Of a stretch of 64,000 bases of DNA, positions 23,801 to 38,800 are shown piece after piece. The translations under genes and the position numbers were made by a program. The stretch covers positions 1-64,000 of the forward strand of contig JADHZB010000125.1 of assembly GCA_015657535.1 (NCBI GenBank). The letters run 5' to 3'. How positions within the stretch are numbered: position 1 is the first letter of the stretch; each line of letters begins with the position of its first letter. This DNA is from Nephromyces sp. MM_2019 (Eukaryota; Apicomplexa; Aconoidasida; Nephromycida). The notes below the pieces were generated by a model that did not search any database, had not been told where the DNA came from, and saw only the letters and a list, made by a program, of their open reading frames with translations.

Positions 23801-26800
23801 AGCCAGTATCTGGAAACTTCAAAAATTCCAGTATATTATTGGCTTCTGCTCTTCTTTTTTAAATTTATTAGATATACCGAAAAACAAAGTTTACATCAAT
23901 TTGAAATAAGGTGTTCAAAATATTTAAAATTTTACAAAATATACTCATAAAATGCATTATATCAGCATATTCTAACAGCTGCAATGCTTATAATTCTGCG
24001 CAATAAATTATCAAAAAAACTTTAATCTCGTACCTAAACAATTTTTTTATTCAAAATATCCAACGTTTTAAGCTCAAGCATTTAAGCTATCATAATAACG
24101 CACACTAACTGCATAAAATTTTTTTCTTTTTTTATTTCCTAAATATTTTAAGTTATCAACTTTAAAGCTCTTTTTGACTAGTCACGCAGACATAAATAAC
24201 TCATACCTGTTACTGGAATGGCTACACACTGTCCTGGACTTATTCTGCTAATACCTGAAACTCCTGGAGACTCACTGTGCAGCTTCATTTCCATTGTTGT
24301 GGCAAATAAATTTATTATTAAAACTTGCGATTGAGCTGTCAAAATCTTATGGCCTCCTTCAGAGTGTACATGGCAAACTAAAAAAGTTCCTCCAAATTCA
24401 TCTTTTGCAGTGTGCTCAGTCATTCTCTTTGCAGAACCGTCTTCAAAAACTTGATGATACCTCCTTGACGGCGGATTTTTAGGGGATAAACTCGTCAAGT
24501 CTAAATCTGTAACTGTTCTATTGCTCTTCCTCTTGATTTTTTGTGTAGAAATTCTATTCTCATTTGTTGACTCGTTTTTTTCTACTTGCTGCTCGGAATT
24601 TAAAAAATCTTTGGATATGCTCTTGTGCTTGCTATAAATACTATTTTGATTTGTCTCCTGAATTTTCTGAAGTCCCTCGTAGTCATCACTTGCTTCCTTA
24701 AATAAAGCAAGCAATTAAATGCGTTAAAATACAAAAATTTTAATTTTGCTGTTCAAAGCATATGCTGTATATTATGGCAAAGGAAAGGTAAAATAAAAGC
24801 AAAAATTTCATAATAAATACTTTTTTTTTATGCTAAAATTCACCAGATTTGATTGTAAAACATTTTGAAAATTTGGAAATCAACAAAAAAAATTGGGAAA
24901 AACTTAAGCCGTTTACTAAAAAATTGAAATAAATCAAAATCAATAGTCAACTTAAATAACTTTTATCATAATAATCCGGTGTAATTATGATAAAAGAACT
25001 TTTTTCTACAGAGTAAACAAGTGTACGTACACAATTAAATGGACATTCAATGATTTTGACTTTAATTTTTGCTAGAAAATATTTCCACTAAGCAAAAAAG
25101 TTTTTTTAAATTTAAGACAAACCAGTTTTTGAGCTTCAAAGCTGACGCTCGATTACTTAGAAATGAATTTACTTTATTTCAAAAAACTTAGCGTGCTAAA
25201 ACAAAGCTTTAGCCTTAAACGTTAGAATAGCTGCCTTTTATTACTTTTTTTGAATATTCCAAATTAAATATTTAACAAAAGAATAGGAGAATAACCTCAA
25301 TTGGTTTTATTCAGAGAAAAAAATCAAATTCAAAATAATAATGAAAAAAACGAGAGTATCTTTAAATTTTCACGGTAAAATGTGCAAGATAATCTACCTT
25401 ATAAAATTAATTGCAGTTTTCCTTTAGGCTCAAAAAATAAAAAATTTTATTTATTATATATACTCCTTTAACCAACAGAAAAAATTATTAGTTTAACATG
25501 TTTTTTTCTGAAATTCCAAGAAACACTGCAAAAACCCCAGCTTTAATGCTAAAATATTTTTCTAAATACTTTAAATTTTCTACAATTAAACAAAACAGAA
25601 ATTCCTTTATAAAAAAACACCATTTTTTACCAAAAACACACATACACTAAAAAACAATTTATTTGCTAACATCCTGCCTTTCTTTAATTTTTGTCATCCG
25701 GCATAAAGTTAAACCAATCCTCTCAATTTGCACCGGGTAGTCCGGAAGAAGGTACTCTGAAAAAGGCTTTTCCTTGTCATTTTCAATAATCGCCTGCATA
25801 CAGGTTAAATTCTACTCTTTAATTCCCAAATTTTTATAGTTTAATTCTAAATTTCAATGAGCTTTCCGCATTTTTTTCAAAGCTTACGCAATAATTGCAA
25901 CAAAGCTTATGAAAAAATTTTAAATTTAACCTGTAATACTATCAACAAAATCGTGAATAAAATACATCATCACGGGGCCTGCTTCATAAGACTTTACTAG
26001 AAGATGCTAACAGCATGAAAATTCAATTTTTTCCGATATATTTGATGATACTAAAGATGAAATTAAAAAAATTTTAAAATATCTCAATTTTTCATGAAAT
26101 TAAATATTAATCTATAAATTTGTTTTTTATTAGAATAATAATCTTTACAACTTTCTGGAACTGAATACCTTTAATGATACTATATTACAAACTTCAAATA
26201 TGGATTTGAGCAAAAAATTATTCCATTCTAAAATTCATAAAAGCATAACTGATTTTTTGGCTAAACTGTAGCACAATTTATTTGATAATTGATATTCTGC
26301 TTTATATTGAAACCAACGCTTTTTTGTTATTGAAATAAAAATTCAGCAGTTCATCAAAAAAAATTTTTGATAAACTGCTGAATTTTTAACTTTACCATCA
26401 TATAAACCAAGTAAACTGCTCGAGTCTTTTCTAGTGTTCCTCTAGTCACGTTGGTAAAGTAGTTCAGCTTCATAGAAGGAATTTCAATAGCCTCATGCTT
26501 TTGCAAAATGTCTCTTAATTGACCTTTTTTTTTGTTTTGGTTCCAGTGATTCTGTTTGAAAGACTTCTGGTCGAAATGCAAGTTAGCAGTATCTTCAGTG
26601 GTATTCTGCACACACTGAGCAATAATATCATGTCCAGTTTCGTTTCTAATTGCAAACGGATGAAACTGAGCAGATTCACTTGTTTTTGCAATTTTATCTA
26701 CTTTTTCAAACTCTTTTTCTTTTTTTTGCGCATTAAAAGCGGTGGTCTCCTTTTTTTGACCTCTGCGCTTCAAATACAATTTTTTGTCGGATTCATGGCC

Positions 26801-29800
26801 GTTTCCAAAATTCCAACTACCTTTCATCCTATTAGCTGCAAGCGCTGGTTCAAAAAAATACTTTTTACAGTTTTTTCTCTTCATTTTAAGAGCAGGATGC
26901 TTTGTTTGACCCATAATTTCACTTTTAAAAGCATCAGAAAAAAAGTACAAGTTCCGTTTCGATGAGCCACAATCTATTTTGCGAAAGCCGCGCTTGGCTT
27001 TACTTAAAGTAATACTAGAAGCTTCATTTGAACCAACATTACTCTTTGTAGTCCTAGAGCCTGCTTTTTTACTAGAGTGACATAAGTCTACAATTCTGTA
27101 CTCTCCATCTGTCCACGGGATGGTTTCAGAGAATTCCGCTTTTTCTTTTTGTTTCGCTTCTTCAAAGCTGCGGATTTGTTGCTTAGTTATTCCGTGGTTA
27201 TAGCTCCTTGGATAGCCTGAACATTTGAAAAGCATTTTAAACTTTATCAAAATTTCTAAACTAAAATATAAATTACAATTTGAAAATAATAGTTACCTGC
27301 ATATTTTTTTAGCTTTTTCTTTCTTAAGAATTAGGATATCTTGCTAAGTTAATTACTCAAAAACTCTCAAACATACATACTCTTTAGCTTGCATAAAAGA
27401 AAATGCTTACCGTAAAAATATTTTAGCATGCTGCGCAAGCAGCAATGTATTTAAAGCTATGATGGACTTGTATATTTTCTTGAGTAGACTCCCATACACT
27501 TGATTATTTTTTTAAAATCTAAACTTTTTTAGTTCATTTCAGGAGCAAATATATTTCGCAAATAAAAAATCCTCTTGCTACATAATCACCACAATGCGAT
27601 TTCACCAGATAGCTCACCTTGCTCAAATTCCTGCATGCCAATTTTTTTTGCGAATTTGTTATGCATCTCAAAGGGTAAAATCAATTGCGTATCCTCCTTC
27701 TCGAAATTACTTTTGCCACGAGGTAGCAAACAGGCAGATTTTTCAGGAATTTTTTTTTTTAGTCCAAAATTTTTTTCCCAACTGCGAATGTTTTTTGTTA
27801 ACGTATCAACAAAGACGTTTGATATGTTAGCAACAACTGGATTATTCCGCTCAGATACTATCTCAACTCCCAAATAATTTTCTTTACCTTGAAATTAAAG
27901 CAAACTTTGAAAATTTCTTTTTTTCATTTTTATGTTTTAAAATTTATTTTTTTAACCTTTATACGCAGCTTAACACTCTAGAACTTGCAACTCTTTAAAA
28001 ACCTGCTTTAATTTTTCTAGTAACCTTTATACGTAGCTTAATACTCTAGAACCTGAAACTCTTCAAAAAATTACCTTTTAAGTTAGCACTAGAAATGGCG
28101 AAGCCTTCTAAAGATCGTGGAAGCTCGTTTCTTCGTAAAACCTCCAAGTCAAGTATATCAGATCTTTGAGAACTAGAAGATGGGTACGGCAGCTTGATGG
28201 TGTATTCGGAAAGTTTCTTTTTTGCTTGAAAATACTTTCTTTCATGAGCGCTGTCAAATTTGCAAGTATCATCAAAAAAAGATTGATTACTGCCGGAGTC
28301 ACTTTCATCAATGACTTCGCCTAGCTCCAGATCATCCTTGCATTTTTTAGATGCACCTGCTAACGGTTGATTTTTCTTCCTCAGGGCAAAATTTATTCTC
28401 GAAATTGGAATGCTAGTAATTCTAAATTTTACTAAAAAGTTTTCAATAATGGGCTCAAAAGCAACAGCCACTGGATTAAAAAATGAAGCAATAAGGCAGA
28501 GCTCTACAACATGGTCATGGCAGCAAAATTCATCTCTAGTGCCATTTAAGGCTCCCTTAGAGACAAAAAGCTCAATAAAAGGCAATGCATCTACTTTAAA
28601 ACAATCACTTAACAATGTAAGTCGGAAGGCAGCCACGTTAAATGAAAAAGCCGTAAAGGTAGGAGGTACCAATTTTTGAGTGGTCTTTGAGCGGTACTTT
28701 GACAAAGCAGTATTGCGATCTTTTAAAGCTTTATTACTCGAATAGGCCTCGCCATATTCGGCTGTATTACAGCTATCATATATTTCGGATATCTCAGATG
28801 AATTCACAATTGTATTCAGATTTTCTTCCGAATCCTTCGGAGGGTTTAAAAAGTCTACACTCTCAGTTGAATCTACCGCAGAAAGATTTTCGGATGCTAA
28901 AATCAGTGGATTACCTTGGTAGATACGATTAAATTTATTTTGACTCATTTTCTCAACTGGTCCTGGCATGCTTACTTCATCTTGGTGAACCCTAAATTGC
29001 TGCGACTCAGAGTCTAATTTCGCCGATTTTTGTTCACTTTGGCATGTTTTTAAAACTTTTTCTTCTTTAGAACTACTATAAAATTCATTAACTTGCCATA
29101 TCAAACAGTTTTTTAAGAGCCACCCATCCTCACATAAAAGCTCTACTTTTGGTTGGTACAAAGACCCTGATATTTTTCTTGAGACTCTTTCAACATTATC
29201 TGAATAGGGATTATCAAAAACTCGAGTTTCAACCATTTTAAACTGAAACTCAATGTTACTGCATATTTCTTTTATTTGTAACTTTGATACTTCCACAGAA
29301 GAATCCTTGTTATACTCGCTCGAGTATGAGCAACGCCCTGATTTTTGTTTAGCCTCAATTTCTTCTTCATAGCTTCCAGAAGATAACAGAAAAGGGGCTT
29401 TACCGGCCTGCTCTTGCTCCAAAACTATGCTATGATCCTGCTTGTGAGAAAAGGGTCTTTTTTCGGATAATTTTGAGCAAAGATTGTATCGAGGGATTAG
29501 TAGGAAGCCTTTTCGATCCTCAGGGTAAGAAGGGTAATGCTTTTTGGCTTCCAAGTTATGCATTTTTTCCGAATCTTTTCTAGAATTAATACTAGGCTGC
29601 GCTGCAGATGCTAGGAGCATAGACTCAAGATTATTGCTTACGTATGCGCACATCCTATTTAGATTTACTGTTAAAAGCCGTTGAGAGCCTCTCTTTGTCT
29701 TTTGATATATATTTAAACTTCCTCGAAAAATGATCGCCCGCCCATTCGGTTCGCTAATGTCTTCGGGAAATACTATGATAGCCTCATTAAGTTGTAGATC

Positions 29801-32800
29801 AATAGCAATCGAAGGTGAAGTTTTTGAACTGGTATTCAAAGTGGCGAAGCCGTAGGTTTCTTGCCTTTTCTGCACTTCGCTAGGTATTTGCTTGGTTCTA
29901 CCCTTTAAATGTGGATTTCTTTTATAGTCACGGCGTGTATCTGTAAAGATAGAGCTATGCTTTACATTTTCAACATCCTCAATATTTGCGTGATGATAAT
30001 GTGTACTAGAGCCTTTTCGTGAGATTTCAAGTTCAGGCATGAGCTCTGCGCTATCTATATCTAGCAAAGGAGGGGCAGAAAATTGATCAAATTGGTTCGC
30101 GGATAATAGCGAATGAGAACTATCAGACATATCATCCTCGGTGACTGCCTCATCATCAAAGTTTTCCTTACTAAAGGGATGCTTCTGTCGATCATCTTTG
30201 CTGGAATTAAATTCCTCGCTTTGAAAAAAGAATTCGTATAGCTTTTTTATCGCCTGAACAGAAAAAATTACTCTAGGATGCAAAATCTTTACTTTTATCT
30301 TGATTTCACCTTCAGGCTTCTTTTCGTAGATTATCTCTAACTCCGGAAAAGCTTGGCTCAGCGAGTCTGAGCTCTTACTAAAGGGAATCTCTTTCAAACG
30401 GCTCTCTTCAGTATTGCCCTTGCTGCTAGAATCCTCCAAATGTGTTCGTATGCCCATATTTTCTTCCTTACAAAAGCCTTCTTCAAACATTTGTACCTCT
30501 GTTCCTTCCTTCTTTAAAAATTTTTTTTTTTTGGTAATATTTCTTATCTTTTCAAAAAGAATATCTAACGGGTGCATCTTTTCATTACTATGAAAATTCT
30601 TGCCTGCAACGCTCATTCTGCTGCGCTGCAAACGTTTAGGGCAAGCACTCAAATCCAATGGTTTAGTCCTGATTTCTCCAGCACTTTGTTGAAGATTAAA
30701 ATTCTGCTTCATGCAAGTTTTGCCTATAGTATCTTCTTTTTTGGCATGCCGTTCTGTACCTTGATATATTTCTGATATAAATATACAATTTTTTATATTT
30801 TGGCAATTTTACCACTACTTCAAAAAAGACACGTTTGCCTATATTCTTTGATAAGTTATATTCAGTCTTTTTCATGATAATTTCTACCATGAACATGATA
30901 TTTAAAGTTTTACATAATAAATTCTACTGTGATCAATTTTTTGAAGAATATTTGGCTTAAGCGTACCATCTCGATCAGTTCTAGTCAATAATGAGCTGTC
31001 CGTAAGATTTTCTACTGAAGAAAAACTTGCTGGAAATACGGGAGCATCGTATCCTTTTTGTTGAAAGCGCTTCTCAGCGTCATCGTAATATCCAGATATT
31101 CCCCAAAGACTTTCAAAGGCTCCGGAAAGCACCGTATTGTATGGTCGAGGGTATGGCGTATAAAAAACATGTGCAGTATCTACTGAAATACGTGTCCTAT
31201 TGTCTCCTGAGTTGTAATGATTCATTGAGAGCTGCAGAATACAGTTTTTTCTCCAAATTAAAACTTTTTTTATAAAAGAAAATGGAATTTTTGGAAAAAA
31301 AATATTTTTGCTTGTTATCAATCAGATTTGCAAAATGCTGTGAGATCAGAAAAATCTTGCAAAATAACCTGCTGCCAATCTTTTTATAAACACAGTCGTA
31401 CAGTCTTCATGCTTAAAAAATTCCAATACCAATTTTCCGATTAAATGAAGGCAAAAAAAATGCATAAGACGGCTACTATACCACATCCAGTCTAAAATCA
31501 CAAAAAAAATTAGCATGCCCCCTAGAATAACACAGAACGATGAAAAAACTCGTAATATAAGTTGAATTCTATAAAATTAAATCCGCTATCTCCTTAAATT
31601 TAAAAATTTCGGAAAGATGCCAGGTTCTTACCAAAAGCTTTTTTGCGTGAAATAAAGCGAAATAATTCTGCTTTAAAACTTCATTAAAGCTATAAAATTC
31701 CCTTTTAAAGGAATTATTAAAAAAAAGAAATTCAGTTTGCGAATCAGTATCTTCTTCTAGATAAACGCTGACACCATCCAGAGTTATGTTCAGTCTCGTT
31801 GAAACTTGCATATCACCAAGCCCAGCTTTATTTGGTTGAAGACTTCCTGCTGAATATTTTTTTTTTTTCTGTGAATTTTCCATTTCATTGGCAGCGCTAG
31901 TCAGAAATTCTTTATCCTTTTGAAAATTTTCCAATGAGCTCGTGTCTTGTAGTGTAGGAGTATCACTGCTTTTTCTGCTTCCTAGTATATTCTGCAGGTA
32001 TTTTTGAAGAACGTTTCACAAGTCAACAGCTAAAGGGTGTTTATCAAACATTTTTTGCTATTTTTTCTACAAAACGCGAGTAAATCCAAAGTTTCTTGCT
32101 ATTTTTTCCTTATAATTTATTATTTTCAGAAATTTTTCAGCTTATCGACAAAACTACATAGTTTTTTTGTGTAACACACAACCCTTTTTTATTCTTAACC
32201 AGCTTGACTGTATTTTATAACGTTTGCCTTTTTATATAACGATAACTGCATAGTTATGGCAAAAGAAAAATTCAAATCTGCAAAAAACATCAAAAATTTG
32301 TTGGCTAAAATGCTATCAATCAATTAAAAAAGAGGATTAGCTCCTAGCACTAGAGCGATTACAGTATCTTGAACCGTATAATGAATATGCGAAGAGTAGC
32401 AAGGAGAATAACTAATAACTGGAATATATATTTATGGTATATACAACACGCGAGGAAAAAATTTGTGTGTGTGGCCTCTATAATTAAAAGAGGCAAACGC
32501 AGTGATATATTTCTAAGCTAAATACTATTAGAATATTCAGAAGCTAGTGCAGCATAAGAAATGAGAGACACATCGATAGCAATCGTATAAATTCACTAGT
32601 AACTGCAGGAAAACTGTATAGATATTCGAGTCGTAGCTCCGCTGCAGTCTGCTGAATAATGCGATTAGCTAAAATTTTGATGAAAAATTAGTTTGGGAGA
32701 TAATTTTTACTAAATTAAGATGAGTGTTGGTTTGTGTGGGGAGACGAACACACACGGGATGATTGTTGGCGCGTGTAGAAAGGAGAAACCTTACACTAAC

Positions 32801-35800
32801 AATGTTTAGGCATAGGGATTGAATCATGTAAAATCCTCTGCAGATGGTCTTCCTACTATTAAAAAACAGACATCGGCACCTACTATGTATACTCAATTTA
32901 ATACTATACTATGAAAACTAACCTTGTATAATATTGAATGTAACAAATTAAGCTTTTCGATATCTAATAATATGGGAATATCAGAAATCAAAATATTTAT
33001 CCACAGTGCTGGAATTTTTTCTGTCCCGTCTGCAATTTTAAATATTTTTTGAAAAATCAGAGTTTTGGGAATAAAAATAATTCTAAAAAAAATATAAGTT
33101 TTCTATGAAAACATAAACCTCTTATAGAAACAAAGTCGCTTTTCAGCAATGATACGTAAATTCTCCTTGCAGTTTGCAAGGCTTTAAATGGTTAAATAAT
33201 TCTTCTATTAACGTTAAAACAGCGTTTTGTAACTAAACTTTTTCCAAGTCTTTAAAATTCCATACAAACAAAAACAAAGCTTTTATTCGGGCGCCAAAAA
33301 TTACATTAAAGCTTCTTTACAGCCAAAATAATTAAAATTCCCCACAAGACATCCTTTTAGAAAATATTTTACATAGAATAAAACTGGGAACGAATCATAC
33401 AAAAGTGAAAATCTGCAATTTTATCTGCCTCTGAAGCGTAAAAAAACATATTCAATTGAAAAAATATTATTTGAACTTTTTTTACAGCATTAAAACCGCA
33501 TATTCAAAGCTTTTTTATCTCCATTTAAAGGTATTAAAATTCCACTTCATGTTTCATCCATATAAACTGAAAGAACTAGATCACACTTCTTTCAAAAATT
33601 TAGCAGTAAAAAAGCTTGCTAAACAAAAACTCCTAAAGCAAAGATTAGAAGCTGAAAAAGCTTCATATTCTGACACATAATCTCATCGGGCTTAACTCTT
33701 TAGACCGCATTTTTTCAATGTCTTTTTTCCATTCTTTACGATCTATACCAGTCATTTTTCCAAGAAAAAAAGTGCCAAGCCATTTTCAATAGCGGTGGCT
33801 TAAAAAACTCTACCAATCTCATGCTTTTTGTTGTTAATTTTTTCAGTTTCTTCCCGAATCTTCTAGCCCCCTAGAAATCGTCTCTTTAAAAAACTAGTCT
33901 ACATAAATCAGGCCAATATTTTGCAGCAAAATAAAAAACAAGAGAAACCATAAAACATGCTTATCTTGACTTTAATGAATATATTTACAATATATATATG
34001 CACACCTACACCTAAATTTTTAGGCATATATAATATATACATATGGGATATCATTTTCTGTTTAGATGGAATACTAGGGAGTAAGAAATTCGCTTTTTTT
34101 ATGAGCAAGCCATTTGGCATAATCTAAAATTACTGATGCTTTATAGAGCTGTCACCTGTGCTATGAATCTATTCTTTAAATAATACTGTGTGCTTTCTTC
34201 ACAAGGTGCTTACCGAGAAATTTTTGATAAAGATGAAAAACAATGTCTGATTCTTCCATTACTCGTTTATGATTGTCGGTAGTCCACTTTATGTTTTTTG
34301 CCTTGATTTTTATATCATCAAGAAATCCGTATTGTAGGTGATAGTCTAGGTTACTTGATACTTCCAAGCTTTCTATATTCATAAAAAGATGCTGCGATGA
34401 ACCTGAATAAGCTGGTACATAAACTATAGGTTCTTTAAATTTAACATTGTAGCGATATAGCCTCGGTAACTTCTGATCAATTTTATAATCTGTGTGTGCG
34501 TAATGGCCTCCAAAAATCTGATTTACACGTTTTTGCCCGATATTTCTGGCGTATTGCGATTCTTTTTTCGCACCTTGCTGATTAGTAATTTTTTCATCTG
34601 AAAAACAAATCAAAGCTTTATCTAGGATTAAAAGCCACCTTTTGAAATAATATAAAACTCTGGGAAAAAAATGGACTACAATATATTCTTAAACTGTTTG
34701 CTTAAAATTATCTGAAGAAGAATTTTTTGACAGATTTTGTGATTCATAGTTTTTTCAAAATCATCAAGGCAAATTTCTGGGAAATTTTCAAACAAACAAA
34801 TTATAAATTCCAATATTATAAAAGAAAAGACGTTTAGCGTTTTTTAAAAGAGGTAAATTACTAATAGAATCATAGCGATTATATAGTTTGATATGTTTCT
34901 TCTTTGATTTTTTTGGGTTGAAATACGAAATTTTATGCGCAAAAAGTTGTAAATTACTTTCCATTGCACTGAAAAAAAATCGAATCTTTAAATATACAAA
35001 GAGCTTAGTTGTGATTGCTTAGATCAGTTTCAGAGAGAAACAATACAGGCTCTCGTGAAGTCTATATCCTTCAGGAAACGGAACATTAGAGGTGATATTT
35101 TGGTTTATTACAGCCTATTTTACTAGAAAAAAAATTCTCTTCGTTGAAAAACTGGTAGAAGCTTTTTGAAAAAACAAAATTTTGCACGAAAAAGTGGCTT
35201 TTATTTCACCATTAAAATAAGTAAATTTAACTGCAATCTTCAAGCATCTCAAAGCAGCTGCTAAACACCAAAATTTTCCGCAAAAAGCTAGGATTATTAC
35301 TAAAATAGACGGAAATTTACCGTTTTTACCTTCATTATTTTTCTTCCAAGGAGATAATTGCAGCTTTTGGTCAGAATCATTGGTTTTTCCAATTTGATCT
35401 TCAGTGGGTTCTGTGTTATACGTAGTCAGAGTCTTAATGAAGCTAGAAAAAATCCACTTCAAAAGCCTTAAAAATTTCTCTTGTAAATAAATAAATTCGA
35501 TGGAGCCAAAAGACACCTTAATATCAACCTCAAACCCCTCAAAATCTTCAGCGAAAGGATGGAAGGTCTCGATATCCACCCTTAATAAATACTGCTGGCC
35601 AAACTTCAAACCCAAAATCTGCTGCATTTCAGAGCTAGTCAAATCCTTGATAGTAAAATTTTTCATTATAGCAGAAAGCAGTATTTTTTGAAAAGAAGAA
35701 AACAGTTCAATTTGAGTAGACTCAAAATTCGAAACTGCTATTGGATACGTGTCTGCTTCTTCAACCCATAATAAAGCAATTTCTTTGATAAAAATAACTA

Positions 35801-38800
35801 GTTTCCAGTCATAAGGAAGATTCTTGTGTTTGCCTAAAAAAAAGAAATATATTACTAGATTCAGTCACTAATCATAGATCAATAGCAGGCTGAAAATTTT
35901 TAAAAATCATCTGAAGCGTATTAAGTTTGGGTTTTTGCAGCATTCTTCCAGTGCACGTACAGGGGATTTCGTTTAAAATTTTGAAAATTTTGATAAAAAG
36001 TAAAGGAGAGGCTTTTCAGAACTAAGCTTGAAGACACAAATTTTTAAAATACGCTTCTTCAAACTTTTTTTCCTTTAAAGCCAGTAAAAAAGGCTTTTCA
36101 TTACAATATAGTTTAGAAACTAAGCCTGCTAAAATTGCTGCCCACTTTTCAGTCAATATGAAGTATATCAATATTTTTGTTGACTTTGGAAATACTTGAA
36201 ACTCTCAAAGTTTTGAAAAGTAAATTTCACAGCAAATGAGCATCGAATTTCGAACCCAAATTTAAAACTAGAAAGACAGACACAACGTTAAACACAGCAA
36301 CCAACAGGATGGCCAAAAAATCATCACCAAAAAAAATGCTTTAAAATGCATATAATTTCATCGTGATGCAGCATTAGCAAACCAGAATTTCCTATTATAT
36401 CAGAGTGTAGGATATTTTGATCCTTTTGAAACTTGAAGTAAGAATTGTCTTTTAATTCAGATTTAACGACTCTGCTTGGCCTCTTGCCAAAAAACTTCAA
36501 TAACTCCCTCAAAATCAAAGGAGAAAAAATGACTTTTATAGGACGTTCAAATCTAACATCAACAAACAGAGAATTTCCAGAATTTTCCTAAAAAAAGAAA
36601 TCCAAATCTGTTTCTATTGCAAATGATAAAAAATGAAGCAAAAAAAATCTTCAAAAATGCCGTCTCTAATTCAAAATTATAGAGATTTAAACTTTCTTTA
36701 ACTCGCAATACAAAAAATTCCTACTATATTCAAACCTCGACCATATATATTTAAGAAAGAAAAAAAAACACGTCAATAAGGAGAAGCTAATTTAAAGCTT
36801 AGGCTCTTCAAAAATAAAATTTCATCAATTTTTAATGAGACGCACCTTACAATTTAGATTTACCATGAAATTTACTACTTTATTTGCCAATAGTTACCCA
36901 CTAGATTAGCGTGCGTGCAAGAGATTAGAAAAGCATCAAACTTTATCAAAATTCCAAATTCAAAGTATTTCTCAAAATCCCAAAAAAAACCCTGCTTCTT
37001 CCTCATACTTATGAAAGCATACTGGAAATTAAAGCCAAAAATTCTTTCCAGGGCAGCTAAATTTGCTTACTTCAGCATCTTCGCTAGCGTTGGACTCCAA
37101 GCATATTTTTAATCGAATGAATTTTAAATCTTCAAAACCTTCACTCTGGCGAAATTCATCTCCTTGAGCAACATCTGAATGGCTGAGTAGCGAATCATCC
37201 ATACAATCAAGCCCAAATTTGGTACTTCTGCTCGACAAAATATTTCTTTCGACGTCTTCTTCAGCAGCTGCACAATTCACAATACTTAAATGTCCTACCA
37301 ATGCATTCATTTCCATATTACCATGCTGATTCAATAAAAGGTTGTAAAGCATTTTATCAGTGCGGATCTCCAAGGGTGAAAACAAGTTTTTCTCATCTTC
37401 AAAACAGCCTAGAAAATCACTCCTCTGACCGGCAGGTGTGGTATTTTGCTTTTTCTCCCCAAAACTTGCCTCCATAGAATTACCACCATCAGCTAGAATT
37501 GAAGCTGGCAAACAATAGACTTTGAGCGACACCAAGCCAACGGAAATATTTGCAAAAAATAAGACGTTTCCCACCTCTTCAGGCTGTAATGAGCTGGCTC
37601 CCTTTAAAAACGTCTGTTCGTAGGAAAATTCATCACCACTTATATATCTATTAAATCTGGCCGTAGCAGCTTGAGGACTAAAACTTTGAGAGCCCTTCAG
37701 CAACTTATGGGATTTGAGAACATCAAAGTCACCCTCATTTTTACTTGAATTCACGGCTTCCTCGTTCAGGGTGCTATCTAACTTCATACTTTGAATGTTC
37801 ATATCGCTATCAGAACTTTGAAACGGGAAGGAATCATGCGAAAAAGCTTTTTTTACTGTAAAGTGTGAGGAATTATTATTTTTTGTTGAAGGAAGATTAA
37901 AGTCGGCCGCAGGCGAATCATTTTGGGAGCCCAAATCGTCTATTGCAGGTCGATTTGCTCCTTTAGATGATAAATTAGTGATACACCTGTATAAATGCAA
38001 TTTTTCAACATACATTACCAGACTTTGGAGGAAATTTGTATATACATCGCTCTCAGATAATTTTTTCATCCTCCTTCTTTAAAACTGTTATAAATAGATA
38101 TCCAGCTTAATTTTCCAAACATCAGGATTTAAACCAAAACAAATCTTCCCAAAAAATATATTCCTATCAAATATATATAAACTACAGTACTTCTCTCTAA
38201 TCAATTTGCTTCATTCTTTACAAAAAAACTGCAAAAAAACCAATAATTAAAAAGTAAAAATATCTATCCCAAAAAAATTTTTTTCTCACGTTAGCAAAGC
38301 CCTGTAGGTACTAGGATAGAGCGTAACACAAAATTCTGACATTTCACCGAGAATCTCAATATGAGTTAATAGCTGTGAGCCATTTTCCAAACACTTTAAA
38401 GCTTTTCGGGGAAGCATTTTTTGCTTCCGAGCCTGCTGTGGCTCCAAAACATCTTTATTACGCTGGTCTTTCAGGCTATTAAATTTAAAATCTTCAAGAT
38501 ACTCCCTGACGTTACAATAATCTGCTTTTTTGCTATTGCCCTTGTCTTTAATTAGACATTCAAGACCTTCTGCCTTGTTCTCTTGCTGTATTTTAGTAAT
38601 ATTAACCAAGACATTTATAGACAAGCTCTCTATCATGCAGTTATCTTGATTCTGCAGTAATTTTTTGGAGCTGCAATATAAATCATACGAACTGTAGTGC
38701 TCCAAATTAGTGCCTTGCAAAAACAGCTGATAATGGTAAGTATCGTGAAAACCATTTACAATATCGCTCCGCAGCATTTTTTGAGCCTTGCTGTCCTCTG

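Noticed and set aside
26519..26965. 148-codon plus-strand frame opposite VPS13 exon 20
   Set aside because: It is the antisense of a Lys/Asn/Glu-rich coding exon with clear VPS13 motifs and good splice sites.
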